Source: Gymnopus androsaceus JB14 (lineage: Eukaryota > Basidiomycota > Agaricomycetes > Agaricales > Omphalotaceae). From it: a DNA stretch of 64,000 nucleotides. The position numbers were made by a program, and so were the translations under genes. Below the pieces are notes generated by a model. It did not search any database. It was not told the DNA's origin and saw nothing but the letters and a program-made list of their open reading frames with translations. Each line of letters opens with the position of its first letter. Position 1 is the stretch's first letter. Location: assembly GCA_009733575.1 (NCBI GenBank), contig ML769689.1, positions 17,142 through 81,141 on the forward strand. The letters are read 5' to 3'. This document shows positions 22,926 to 34,224 of the stretch, piece after piece.

Positions 22926-24049
22926 GTGTGTCAAAAGCTGAATTCTGGTCAGGCTCAAAACGCCACTGAACTTAAACACCAGGATGTTCCCAGTGTTTGG
23001 ACACACACAGTACAGGAAACACTCTCAAAACATGGGTTGAAGGGTTGGAGATGTCACAAGAAATTTTTGTTGAAAAAGAAACATGTTGTTACATGCAGCA
23101 AGTGGGTTCAAGAGCAGAAGGATTGGTGGGTTTCAGAGTGGGGTCAGGTGGTCTTTTTGGATGAGTCAAAATCCAACATCTGGGGTGCATGGGGTTCAGT
23201 ACTGTTGTAGGAGGGATGGGGAAGCATTTGAGAGAGGGGATGTTGAAGCATGGTGGTGGGAGTATCATGGTCTGGGGTTGTAATATGTATCACATCTCAT
23301 GTGTTTGGGTGGCTTCACCAGGCTGAAGGGATAATGAAAGCTGGCCAGTATTGCTGTATTTTGAAGAAGGAGAGCTTCTTGGGAACCCTTGATGACCATG
23401 CATCGTAAAAAGGGCATTTTTGATTGACCGGCTTGACCGGCTTGCTCGCTTGTCCACAAGTTGTCCGCTGTACGTACTATAAAATGTATAGATTATATAT
23501 AGTTTTGTATCATAGATAATGAACATGGACACCGTGTTGCGAAGAAAACTGAGATAGATTGCGGCATGTCAATTGACCTGCTTGTTTGGGTTGAACAACC
23601 CAAAACAAGCCGGAACAAGCCGGTCAATCAAGACTACCCTAGTTACGATGTGGGCTTAATGTTTCAGAGGTTATTTTACAGCAAGATAATGACCCAAAGT
23701 ACATGTCTAAGCTTTCAAAGGAGTGGCTTGAGGAAAACAATGTCAAAGTTCTCCCTTGGCCAGCAAATTCACCAGACATGAGCCTTACTGAACATGCCTT
23801 GGGTAAGCTTGAAAGACATGTGCGCCAGCATGGATGCCAGCCATCATTGCAGGAAGAGTTATGGCAAATTCTGCAGGAGGAAAGTAAGGACTGCAAGACT
23901 CTGTATGAAGGGCCCATCAGATCAGCAATCAGTCAGGGGATGGTATACCAAGTACAGAAGCAAACCCGGAAGCGAAACAGACCCAGAAGCAAAACATGTG
24001 ATATTTTTGCTTGCAGAGCACCACTTGACCCCGGAATTTTTTTGTAAAA
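22926..24049 (+). pseudogene. Tc1-like transposase remnant (DD34E)
   Basis: The frames hold pieces of a Tc1 transposase in order. These are VQETLSKHGLKGWRCHKKFL, HKDW-like EQKDWWVSEWGQVVFLDESK (first catalytic D), GGGSIMVWGC in a shifted frame, and LGTLDDHA. After an insertion come VILQQDNDPKYMSK (second D) and PWPANSPDMSLTEHALG (E). Exactly 34 residues separate the second D from the E, the Tc1 spacing. Frameshifts near 23205 and 23260 and a nested MITE at about 23419-23631 break it. Terminal repeats were not resolved. Confidence 0.75.
23419..23631. mobile_element. Small MITE nested in the Tc1 remnant
   Basis: About 210 bp between inverted ends TTGATTGACCGGCTTG and CAAGCCGGTCAATCAA, sitting between the codons for LGTLDDHA and GLNVSEVILQQD of the transposase. 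It contains a further hairpin, GGTTGAACAACC. No clear target duplication was seen. Confidence 0.6.
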
Positions 24050-25390
24050 AGTATTTGAGTGTGCCCTGACTCAGATATATCATACCTGAACCGAAAAAAT
24101 CTACATAATATGTTGTTAAAAAATAAATATGGCTCTATAGGCCAAAAACCATTTTTTTTAAGTTAAGATGGGCCTGTTACAGTGAAAACCCAGTTATATG
24201 CACTTGAATATACTCAAAAATAATGATAAATATATGAGAGTAGGCTCCCATAAAAGGAACAGCAGGTTTCCTATATTGCATTGCCTCAGACCATATGTTT
24301 CGGATGGGGTTTTTAGTGCTTTTTGAGAAAGGAGCAGAAATTTCTTTACGCACGTGCTGGATACCATCTAAAAAATCTGGAAAATTCAGAATCTGTTTCT
24401 ATGACATATATTCAACTTTGAACGTGAACAGAATGAAGAAAATCCGTCAATATTTGCATTCTGTGTGTCCATCTTTTAATTTTGTTTTGGATCAGGGTTT
24501 ACTTCTGTAATCTATTGCACTTACAGCTACATCTACATGGTCCAATGCCCCAAAATGGAACAAAAATGCATTACACAGAATACATAATTCCCAGATGGAT
24601 GTTACACATTATGATATTCAAAATAGCCAAGTTCTGGGAGCTGGCATTACAGTAACAGGAACTTACAGTATCTTATTTCTAAGGATAATACTGTGCTGTT
24701 TTGGAGCTAAGTTTAGTTTGGTCTATCATCTATGTCATGCACTACAGGTGCAATGTACTGTATTGATCCATGATGAACTTCTCACGGAAGTCAGACTTTT
24801 GTGGCTCTACAACTATACACATTAATAATCAGGCCACTATTATTTAAATTGTCTGAGGACTCTCCCTTTCACACATGTTCTAAACATATCAACATACAAC
24901 ATCATTTTAGCTGTGAGCATATAGCCTCAAATGAGGTACAGTTGAATATCTTACAATGATTAGAGGTTGTTCCAGGATTTTCCTATTCATTATGATATAT
25001 TATTCAAGTCAAAAAAAATCATCAAAAAATCGAATATTTTTGGCCTACTGGCCTACTGGCCCATTACCTCACTCTTACAAAATTGTAACTATTTGTGAGT
25101 CAAAAAGCACTTTTCTTTGGTTCTAAAGGCATTAAAAGTAGGGAGAAAGCCGAGCCCAGGACACAGATGTTGTATACAAATTACATTACAATTGTAAATA
25201 GTATCAATGTCTACAAATTTATTACAACTGTAGGTACCATCAATATTATGAATATTATTACTATATATATACAATTGGGCATGCAAACTTCGGGCCCGCC
25301 TCCGCCTCCCTCCCCTCCCTTGCTGCGCTCGGGGTCCCCCGGGCCGGGAAGTCATCGGCGGGCACTCTAGCCTTGTTTGCGCTTATTCCA
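24050..25390. other. AT-rich, gene-free stretch
   Basis: Homopolymer-rich, low-CpG DNA, likely transposon debris including the 3' flank of the Tc1 remnant. It ends in a short GC-rich patch (25285-25360) that differs sharply in base composition. No gene was recognised. Confidence 0.4.
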
Positions 25391-25397
25391 AGAGGCC

Positions 25398-25436
25398 GTA
25401 ACCCTGACCCTAACCCCAACCGCTAACCGCTAACCC
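25398..25436 (+). repeat. Interstitial telomere-like repeat
   Basis: Degenerate CCCTAA units: ACCCTGACCCTAACCCC, then CGCTAACCGCTAACCC. The fungal telomere unit is TTAGGG, so this is an internal tract of telomere-like sequence. It adjoins a GC-rich patch. Confidence 0.6.
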
Positions 25437-25439
25437 AGC

Positions 25440-26325
25440 ACGTTTGGCAATGCCAGACTAGTTCTCTAATGTTAAGGTTATGCCCTTCAGGCAAACCCTA
25501 ACGAGAGCTAGCCACGGCATTGCACAGAAAGAAAAAATAAAAATAAAACAATTAATCGTATATATGCAATTTATCACACATGTCTGATTTGGTCACCGAG
25601 AATACCGCTTTGCCATCAGGCGCATGTAATGTGGTGTTGTAATTTAATTATAGTACATTGACGCTGTCGCATTGTAATTCATTTGTTGAGATTGATATTA
25701 ATTACATGTAGGTATTTGTAAACAAATCCGATGCCGTAGGGTGGAAAGCCAGAAAAAGACTGTTTTGTAAAATATCTGATATTATGGAATTCTAAATATG
25801 ATGAAAATTGAACAATGAAAATCTAACTGGCTCAATAGGTATGTAACAATGAATAACACACCAAGAATTGCCCAAAATGGCTATTCATTATTCATTTTGT
25901 TACCTATTTAGCTGGGAATGGACTGTGTTTCACAAAAATTCCATTCATTATGACAATTATTAATAGCTAGTGTATTCATTGTGAGATATTCAACTCTGTA
26001 AGTATTTTACTACGCCACATTAAAATATTGCTGATATTTTCACCATGCCACTTTCAAAACTGAAACATGAACATTGTGTCAAGATGCCTGGCGTGAACTA
26101 AAATTAATTGGATATGATGGGGAGTGTCAAATTCTATGCTTTGACATTGGATCTTAGCAGCTTTGGATCTTGTATGTAGTAATACTGAGTTGTAACTCAG
26201 CTACTTGAGTACAGGTTAAGCACTGCACTTGTAGTACATTGCAGATAGTTCTGGAAGAATACATGTTCAGTATATAAGAGCTCTCAAACTCTGCAAATAA
26301 TAATAATTCTCATTATTAATACCAC
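25440..26325. other. AT-rich stretch downstream of the NACHT gene
   Basis: No gene. A small inverted repeat, AATAGGTATGTAACAATGAAT against TTCATTTTGTTACCTATT, lies at about 25833-25912 and may be a short MITE. The rest is low-complexity AT-rich DNA and probably includes the 3' untranslated region of the NACHT-ankyrin gene. Confidence 0.4.
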
Positions 26326-26330
26326 TTCAT

Positions 26331-29300
26331 TCATACTTCTGCAACACTTCCATGAACTGTAGTAGCTTGAGGTGCACTGCCATAGCAGCCACTCTGTGCA
26401 TTGGCATTGGCTCCTTTCTCAAGCAAAAGCTTCAATATGGGCTGCTTTGCATGATCTGCAGCAGCTTGAAGGGCATTGCCAAAATAGCCACCCTGTGCAT
26501 TGGGATCAGCTCCTTTATCAAGCAAAAGTCTCACTATGGACTCACTTCCAAGAGCTGCAGCAGCTTGAAGGGCATTGCCATATGGGCCACCCTGTGCATC
26601 AGTATCAGCTCCTGTATCAAGCAAAAGCTTCACTATACACTGTTTTGTATGAACTGCAGCAGCTTGAAGGGCATTGCCATAATGGCCACCCTGTGTATTG
26701 GGATCAGCTCCTTTATCAAGCAAAAGCTTCACCATGGGCTGCTCTGCATGAGCTGCAGCAGCTTGAAGGGCATTGCCATAATAACCACCCTGTGCATTGG
26801 GATCAGCTCCTTTCTCAAGCAAAAGCTTCACTATGGGTTCAATTCCATGAGCTGCAGCACCTTGAAGAGCATTTCCATATAGACCACCCTGTGCATTGGG
26901 ATCAGCTCCTTTCTCAAGCAACAACTTCACTATGGGTTCACTTTCATTATTCACAGCAATTATAAGGTGAGAGCCATACTGTGCATTGTGATCAGCTCCA
27001 TTCTCAAACAACAGCTTCACTATGGATTCACTTTTCTTTACCACAGCAGCAAGAAGGGCATCGCCATAAAAGTCATCCTTGGTATTGGCATCAGCTCCTT
27101 TCTCAAGCAAAAGCTTCACTATGCGCTCACTTCCGTGAGCTGCAGCACCTTGAAGAGCATTGCCATGAATTCCACCATGTGCATTGGCATCAGCTCCTTT
27201 CTCAAGCAACAACTTCACTATGGCCTCTCTTCCATGAAATGAAGCAGCTGCAAGGGGATTGCCATAAGCACCAGCCTGTGTATTGGGATCCACTCCTTTA
27301 TTAAGCAAAAGCTTCACTATGGGCTCACTTCCATGAGCAGCAGCAGCTTGAAGGGAATTTCCATAATCAACACCCTGCACATTGGCATCTTCTACCTTTT
27401 CAAGCAAAAGGTTGAATATGGGCTCACTTCCATGAGTGGCAGCAGCTCCAAGGGCATTGCCATAAACACCACCCTGTGTTTTGGGATCAGCTCCTTTCTC
27501 AAGCAAAAGCTTCACTATGGGTTCACTTCTGTGAGCTGCAGCACCTTGAAGAGCATTTCCATAAAGTCCACCCTGTGCATTGGGATCAGCTCCTTTCTCA
27601 AGTAAAAGTTTCACTATGGGTTCTCTTCCATGAGCTGCAGCAGCTTGAAGGGCATTGCCACAGTTGCCCCCCTGGGCATTTATATCAGCACCATGGCTGA
27701 CTAAATCTTCAACAATCCTTGTATGTCCATTTCTTGATGCTGCATATAGTGCTGCATCTACATTGCCATTATGACAGGAATTGATCAATTCCCTGCTACA
27801 TTTCACAAAACCTGCCCATGCAGTGTAGAAAATTGGATTTTCAATTGTCCATGCATCCCACTTATGTGACCACCGTGCTTTCTGATGCATTTGTATCCAA
27901 TTCTGAAAGTATGGCATCTCAGAATTTAAAAATTCCATTATCATATTTTGGAGAGGACTCTGATTATGTTTGTCTTCAACATACTTTGCATGTGCAGGCC
28001 AAAATTCTGCAGCATAAATGAATAATGGAAAATTATACCACTCACTCTCATTCAGCACAGATGTAAATTGCATGAGATATATGATGCACGCTTGGCCAAT
28101 CTTTTCATGTGCCAACAGCTCATTAATTTTGAATAATCCAACAGTTTGAGCTAAACTCTGTTGATTAATGATAAACTCCTTCACAGATGCATGTGCCAGT
28201 TGAATGTTTGATTTCATATCAACAGAAACTAGAGTAGAATCAATGATTAGATTGATTTGAATCTCCATTTCATTGGAATTCTCAACACAGTTCCTTTCCA
28301 AATCTATTGCTAGAATATCTGTCATTTCTCTGACAGTCAGGGGCTTAAATGCATATGTAAGCCATAAGAGAACCTGATGGGCTTCTTCTTTATTTTCACT
28401 TTCCAAAGTCCATTTGATTGCCTCAATATAGGTCTCCTCTAAATCCTTAGGCAGATTCTTCAATGCTTTGCGCACTTTGCTGGATGTTCCACACCTCTTA
28501 AGTGCTCTCATTTGACAATCTAGCCATCGGAATCTGTTACCATATTAGTCTCAAAAATCACATTGTAGAAATGTACCTGAAAACTTACTGTCCCTCTGCT
28601 TGTTCCTTCAAAGTGTTCATCACCTCAGTTCTCAGATCCCCCTTAAAGTTGCATTTTTTAATTTCTTTTTCCAAATAGGTGGTGATGTCTTGATCAATTC
28701 TGGCATCTTGACCATCCAGTGAAATTTTAAGGCATTCCTTCAAAGTGCTCCCCTTGGGACTGTTGCGGCTTGTAAAAAGAATGGAAAGGTTGGTAGGCAG
28801 ACTGTGTACCCATTCAAGAACCTCTACTGTTTCGTGACATTCATCCATGGCATCCAACACAATATAGCCTCTGCCAATAGTCTCGAAAATTTCCATCACT
28901 GTTGTGGTTAAGTCCTTTGTGGTAGGCGGATATCCAGTGAGGCCTTGCCTAGTACAGTTATCAAACAAATTCTTTAGTGCTGAATGAATGCTCTCCCTAT
29001 TGGCGCCAACTCGGAGCAACAAAGATAGCAAGCAGCCACGCAAATCAGTCTTTCGACCTGTATTATCACGTGAATCAAAGTAATGATACCATAGATTTTC
29101 TGGGTCTGCTTTCTGGAGATCTCTAATGATCATAGTGCTATCATAAAACAATTTTGCAATTAGTTCTGGTTTCATGCATCATTGAACTCACGATAAAATG
29201 GTTTTTCCAGAGCCAGCTTTAATAGGTTTCAGCAATAATTCATCATAGTATTTACATACATCCATACCTTTACCTTGAATCCATAATTTACCTGAGTTTT

Positions 29301-29475
29301 GCTTCCACTTTACATATTCAAGATGGTTTAGGATCCATTCTCCAGTACCCTCAGCTCTTTTATCATCTGCAACCTGAAAGTTTGTGGCACAATCAGGTGC
29401 ATCTAGCCATTTTCGAATCTTTTCCTTTTCATCAGTTGCTGCAGAAATTGAAAAGCCATTAATACGTGATGACAT
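26331..29475 (-). CDS. NACHT-ankyrin NLR-like protein
   Basis: Four exons (29475-29274, 29216-29192, 29137-28589, 28533-26331) give 2,979 nt and 992 residues, all GT-AG with matching phases. Exon 2 is only 25 bases and supplies the P-loop AGSGKTIL (about residues 68-75). Exon 3 carries the Walker B-like YIVLDAMDEC and the sensor-like ILFTSRN. FRWLDCQMRALKRC and LPKDLEETYIEAI follow, as usual after fungal NACHT domains. A winged-helix-like region (LLWLTYAFKPLTVREM) precedes 14 ankyrin repeats plus a partial one from about residue 510 to the end. Fungal proteins of this plan act in non-self recognition and programmed cell death. The N-terminus is short: no HeLo-like, patatin or other effector domain is visible before the NACHT, so an upstream exon may be missing or the gene may have lost it. 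No stop or frameshift was found. Confidence 0.88.
26340..27740 (-). repeat. 99-bp tandem repeat array encoding ankyrin repeats
   Basis: Inside the last exon of the NACHT gene, 14 units of about 99 bases follow one another. The commonest unit reads NALQAAAAHG then PIVKLLLEKGADPNAQGG. Many neighbouring units are nearly identical at DNA level, while others (around 26950-27080) have diverged. Such arrays gain and lose units by unequal exchange, and this one keeps an open frame throughout. Confidence 0.85.
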
Positions 29476-29479
29476 GAAT

Positions 29480-29910
29480 TAGGATGTATAACCCACAAAC
29501 AATGGTGAAAGTTCCACCATGTATGGCAAAATGGGAAGCATTCGGGAGCATGCTATCATACATGATCAGAGTGCTAATCTTGTAAGGTTTCGTAACGGAT
29601 ATTGTTTGTTACCTTCCGCTTTGATTGATCGCCAACATTTCCGAGTCTCTGGGGAGCAGCACGCAGTTATTAGTTATTATAAACGTCTAGCTTGGAATGT
29701 ATCGAGTTTGATTGACTCACCGGCTAGGCTGTAAACTCATAATGGTAGAAGTGAGGTGGAAGCAACACTCAAAGCTCGCCCTTATATACAATCAATCTGG
29801 GATCCCATGATCACTTTTCAGGCCGATGACTTCGTGAATGAACTCGGATTTGGATCCAATTGATTTGCAGTATTTGTATTCTCTACAGATCTGACTCGAT
29901 ATTCGCCAAC
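29480..29910. other. Upstream of the NACHT gene
   Basis: CpG frequency rises again here. This is the expected promoter region of the minus-strand NACHT gene. A missing N-terminal exon would have to lie here, but no convincing exon was found. Confidence 0.35.
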
Positions 29911-29911
29911 G

Positions 29912-30262
29912 ATGCCGTTGGCACTGCCAATCCAGAAAGTAATTCTCACTGCTTATTCCCAGCCTATTCCGAACAACCTTCCTTCCTTCGTACCCGTTCT
30001 CAATCCTATATCTATTCTATCCCATCACGGATCTACCGACGTGGCAGCCCGCCGTCTCCTTCTGCCCCATGCTCAATTTGATGCAGAATTTGAGGATGCT
30101 CAAGCTCACGAGGTTTCATACTGGGCAGGCACATCTAGGTATTCGACAGTCGCTTTAATTTTTATTTGGATGCTGAATTTTTTATTCGTTTGATTTTGTA
30201 GTGAACCCACTGCAAAAATTCATACTCGCAACATGGACAATCACATCGAAGGTTATTCAATA
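29912..30262 (+). CDS. Possible small hypothetical protein, two exons
   Basis: A frame from MPLALPIQKVILTAYSQP at 29912 runs to about 30138 (HEVSYWAGTS). It can be joined through a GTATTC...TTGTAG intron to a short exon reading EPTAKIHTRNMDN and ending near 30262. The intron ends look right but the product resembles no family I know, and the upstream flank carries no clear promoter. It may be chance or a gene fragment. Confidence 0.25.
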
Positions 30263-30269
30263 TAAGAGG

Positions 30270-32800
30270 GTATGCGGCGAATCATTTGCCTATCTATTAG
30301 TTTTACTTCACTAATAAGTATCATTACCGTTCCCCTTCTGGACAATTCTATTGAACAACCCCTTTGGCTCGAGACAGCCCCGAATTTTTCTCCACCCCGC
30401 TTACCGAAACTTTTGAGCTGGGGCTGACAGCGGCCAGCTTCTGGCACGTCCGGCGTGACGTGATTTGTGCGTTTTTCATCTTCTTCCGTACGCTACATGC
30501 AATTTCACACTTTTGGTTCAACTAGCTTGGACTTTGAATTGGAATACAACTCACCACATGAACCTACCATGCCTCGTGATAATTGTCCGAGACTTCGTCC
30601 TCCTCTTTGACTCCTACTTGGACGAAAGAAGACATGATTAACGAAGGAGATAGAGAACAAGGAGGTGCAGGCTCGGGACCAAGATGAACGAGGGAGGTAC
30701 AACTCACTGGGGACAACAGAAAAAAAAGCTATGAGGGACAATAAACACCGTTTTACCAATTCGACTTGATACCAGCAAATAAAGGAAGCAGCAATCAATA
30801 CTACTTCTGCAGCCCCTTCACCACGGTCGGAGCTATTTTTCTATTTTTGCAAAAACTTCTGGAAGACTTAAGGGAGAATTTACCTTTCCGGGGCGATCTC
30901 CCGCCCGGGAATTGTCAGCTATTGCGGCTGCGAAAAACTTTGGACTCCTTCGTGTTTGCTGAAGTTCTGCTTGGCCAGCATGGTTTCCTTTTCTGCTCTG
31001 GAAAAGGACAAAGCACAAAGAGCCCTTTGTTTGAATACATCGTTTCGAGCAGAAAAAGGGAATTATAGTAACCAAGAAAATGTTTGTAAAAAGCAAAGAA
31101 GTACAAGGCTTTTTGCTATCAAGATTGACATCATATTTAGACTGGAATAAGTCTTGTAAAACGTAGATTTTCCACCAAGCTTTCTCAACAAATTGCCAAA
31201 AATTGATAAATAGCCCTAACCGTGGTGCGTTCCAACATAAGTACACTGGCCCTTCCGACTTGCTTAGAGACATCCTCTGCAGTTGTGGAGAGAATGCAGG
31301 GTGCTGAGGCAAAGTGGGTGCTGTGAGGGGTTTTGCAGATGGAGCTTGAATGTGAATGGGTACACGGATGGAAATGGCATCTCAAAAAGTGTGTGGCTAG
31401 ACACTTTTAATGGAAAGTCTTGGTTCAAGTCCATGTGTTTTCAAAGTATTTTTAATCTTATTTATATTACTAAATTTCATCACCTGATCTATTACCTCCA
31501 ACTGACCCTCTTTACCTCGCTAACCTCCTAACTTTATATTTATCCTTACAACTAAAATTTACATTGGCAATGCCTGTTGCTGTTAATGGTAGCAACGGCA
31601 CTACTACTGCTAGTATTGCTATTGGCTGGAGTTGTCACTTGAGCTGACCAGATATTAGTAGGATTTTTTCAATTCATACATAGTGATGAATGCTTTTTTG
31701 TACTACACCAATGTAATAATAATAAATATATGTAGATGTCACAACTAAAGCAGCCCTTCAGAGGTCTTTCTGAGGTCCAGAAGGGCTGCTAGCCAAGGCA
31801 TTTCCAAGGATAGGGTTGTCTCAAGAAGCTCAGTCAAGAAATTTGATATTGAATTCCCTCATTTCAAGAAAGACTGAGAGCATGTCATACAGTAATTCGA
31901 GTTCCAGCAAGTACAGACATTATGAGGTAGAATACAGTCCTTGAATGATGAGCCAGTGACAGCTTCACACCATCAAAGAAGTAAAAGAGTTGGTGAATTA
32001 GTGACCTTAAATGAAACACACTGATGGTCATATCCGAGTAGTTGTGTGACCTGCGTATAAACCGCGTATAAACTGTGTATAACAAATATACGGCAAAAGA
32101 AATTCCATTGGGTTGTGATTGTGTATGGTTGTGCATATCAATTACATCAATCTACCGATCATACGCAATATGATCTGGCGGTTTTGCTGATGCAATGGCA
32201 CTGTAAAGATGGGCAGTAGTTGAGTGTCGACAGCCAGCCAATAAAAAATGATGCATGCACCTTGATCAGCATACCTTGAATAGGCAGAACTGCTTTGTTC
32301 CACTCCTCTCACTCCTCCAATGACATTTCATCCATTACCTCAACAAATCCTTCCAAATCATCCTCATCCTCTTCCATGTTTCAAAGCTCAGCCTGGAAAG
32401 TTCATTTCCTTCAGAAATTGCAGCAAGCTCAACAGCCTCAATCTCAACAGTCAACTGAGCTGCTTTAATCTTTTTTGGTTCAAAGGGTCAGAGAATACCT
32501 TTTGTGATGAGGTTGACTGTGTGAGCAAAAAATTGAACATGGGAGTGTGAGAACCATAGAATCAAAAAAGTAGAAGTTCAAGCTCATCCATCATTGTTTT
32601 ATAAGCCAATGCATTGTTGCAAGTTATAGAAATGATCATTAGTGCATGAGCTATGTTATATAGCAAGTGTCAGCAACTACTGTATCATTTCAATTAAGTG
32701 TTCATGGGGTTTTGTGCATTACACATTGATTTCAGTTATGTACCTGTTCAATTCCCTTATATGGAAGTGCCGGCGGAGCCGGCACACAAGAAATTACCTT
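30270..32800. other. Gene-free stretch with element relics
   Basis: No supported gene. At 30340 a single end-like sequence, GGACAATTCTATTGAACAAC, resembles the Mutator-type MITE terminus but has no partner. A hairpin, AGCAGCCCTTC with GAAGGGCTGCT, lies at 31751-31792. GGTTTTGCTGATG at 32186 resembles the right end of the CATCAG-type elements, again without a partner. Confidence 0.4.
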
Positions 32801-32814
32801 AAGCTTATATGGTA

Positions 32815-32931
32815 AGTATTTTCGCATTTTGGGCTCTGTTATGCATTACAAAGTGGAATTTTGTGGTGTTCATGGTCCCCCGTTACGCATTACGTGAGCA
32901 CTTAATCAAAATCATACAGTAGCTCCTCACA
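32815..32931. repeat. Pogo-family terminal relic
   Basis: AATCAAAATCATACAG followed by TA at its right end matches the right end of the pogo-like element at 40298-44918 (GTCAAAATTATACAG then TA). It has the same subterminal GTTATGCATTAC and GTTACGCATTAC words. It is probably a solo end or tiny deletion derivative. Confidence 0.4.
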
Positions 32932-33321
32932 GCATGAGGTACCAGGTGTCACGACTTCAGACTTAGGCAAAAGCAAGAACAATGAGGAAAAGAGAACAAG
33001 AATGAATTGAGGACTAGGAGATATTGACGAGATTGAAGCTAAGGACTAAGCTACAACTGCAACTACTATATATACTAAGGTACAAACCCTAAAGCCCATA
33101 GCCCTATACCCTGTACATACTGTAACAATGCATGAAACTATGAAGTACAAAAGTATTGACATCTGTAAGTAATAAGTGATTGTACATATGTATCCAGTAC
33201 CAAATGCTGCATCCTAGCATGAGGTGTGATCAAAGTGATCAAAGGATGATCAGATGATCAAGGCCTATGATCAAGGATCAAACAATCATACAAGATCATA
33301 CATGTGTCAATGAACTATAAA

Positions 33322-34215
33322 TGGAGGTGGGCATATATGCTAACGGGCGCCTAACTTAATAAGCAGCACAGCATTTGGCACCCTCTAAGAAAATGTCCCC
33401 GCTTTTGAGCGTAGTTTATCCCCACTTAACATAGACATTTTCATTTTTTTTTTGTGGGATTGAGAAGAACCTACATACACATCTATTGGCAGGTGCATTT
33501 ATTCAAATTTGCCCTCTGGGCCAAAATACAGAAGTAGGTACTCAAGCGAGAAAAGCACCTCCCAATAGATGCACATGACCCAGATATATCCATTTTTGTA
33601 TCAAAAATGCCCCAAAGTAGCCGAAAAGGGTATAATAAATAAGAATTATTGTGGTGGGCATTAAGCCTAGACGCTTGTTAAAGTTGTTACGAGAATGTGG
33701 GCAGAAGTAAATAATAGTAGTAAAACTCCGTTTCTTCTGCATCGTACACCAAATCCACTCAGCATCAGACTCTGAAAAGCCTGCAGCTAGTAAAGATAGA
33801 TCCTTTATTGAATGTGCTGTGATTAGTGCATTGGATACCACTTTCAAGCTGTATATGGAAAAATTGCAGGAATTGGGGCAGGAATGGCCTCAGTCGCTTG
33901 AGGAGAACATTGTGGAGAGTGTTGGCATTCAGATTGTTGAAGAAGCACAGGATTGAAACAAGATGGAAGTAGAATAATCAGTTTTCGGGCATGTATTCAC
34001 TTCTTTATCATTTATTCATACTTTGTTTTCACTCTCAAACTTTCAAAAAAGCAATTAGTATGTTGCTATTGGTATAGTACAGTGAACCGTCTATGCCAGA
34101 ATGATTTCGACACGACAAAATCCATCTCCATGTCTCCAGACTTGATTGGACAAGTCTGAAGGTGGCAGTGCCAATTAGTAAGTTAGGTGCCTGTTAGCGT
34201 ATATGCCCACCTCCA
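33322..34215. mobile_element. 894-bp element with 40-bp inverted ends and 7-bp duplication
   Basis: The left end reads TGGAGGTGGGCATATA, then GCTAAC. The right end on the other strand reads TGGAGGTGGGCATATA, then CGCTAAC. The inverted repeats run about 40 bases with few mismatches. Both sides carry CTATAAA (33315-33321 and 34216-34222), a seven-base duplication. The interior has a short minus-strand frame (33847-33542) without a recognisable transposase motif. The superfamily is not assigned. Confidence 0.75.
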
Positions 34216-34224
34216 CTATAAAGA

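Noticed and set aside
26352..27700. Plus-strand open frames with repeated IGISSFLKQK and SQAKASLW words
   Set aside because: They are the antisense shadow of the ankyrin repeats in the NACHT gene.
30340..30362. Further Mutator-type MITE at GGACAATTCTATTGAAC
   Set aside because: No partner end and no nine-base duplication were found, so it is at most a solo relic.
30833..31312. 159-residue minus-strand open frame
   Set aside because: No motif, no splice support, and an equally long-looking frame on the opposite strand. Chance is the simplest explanation.
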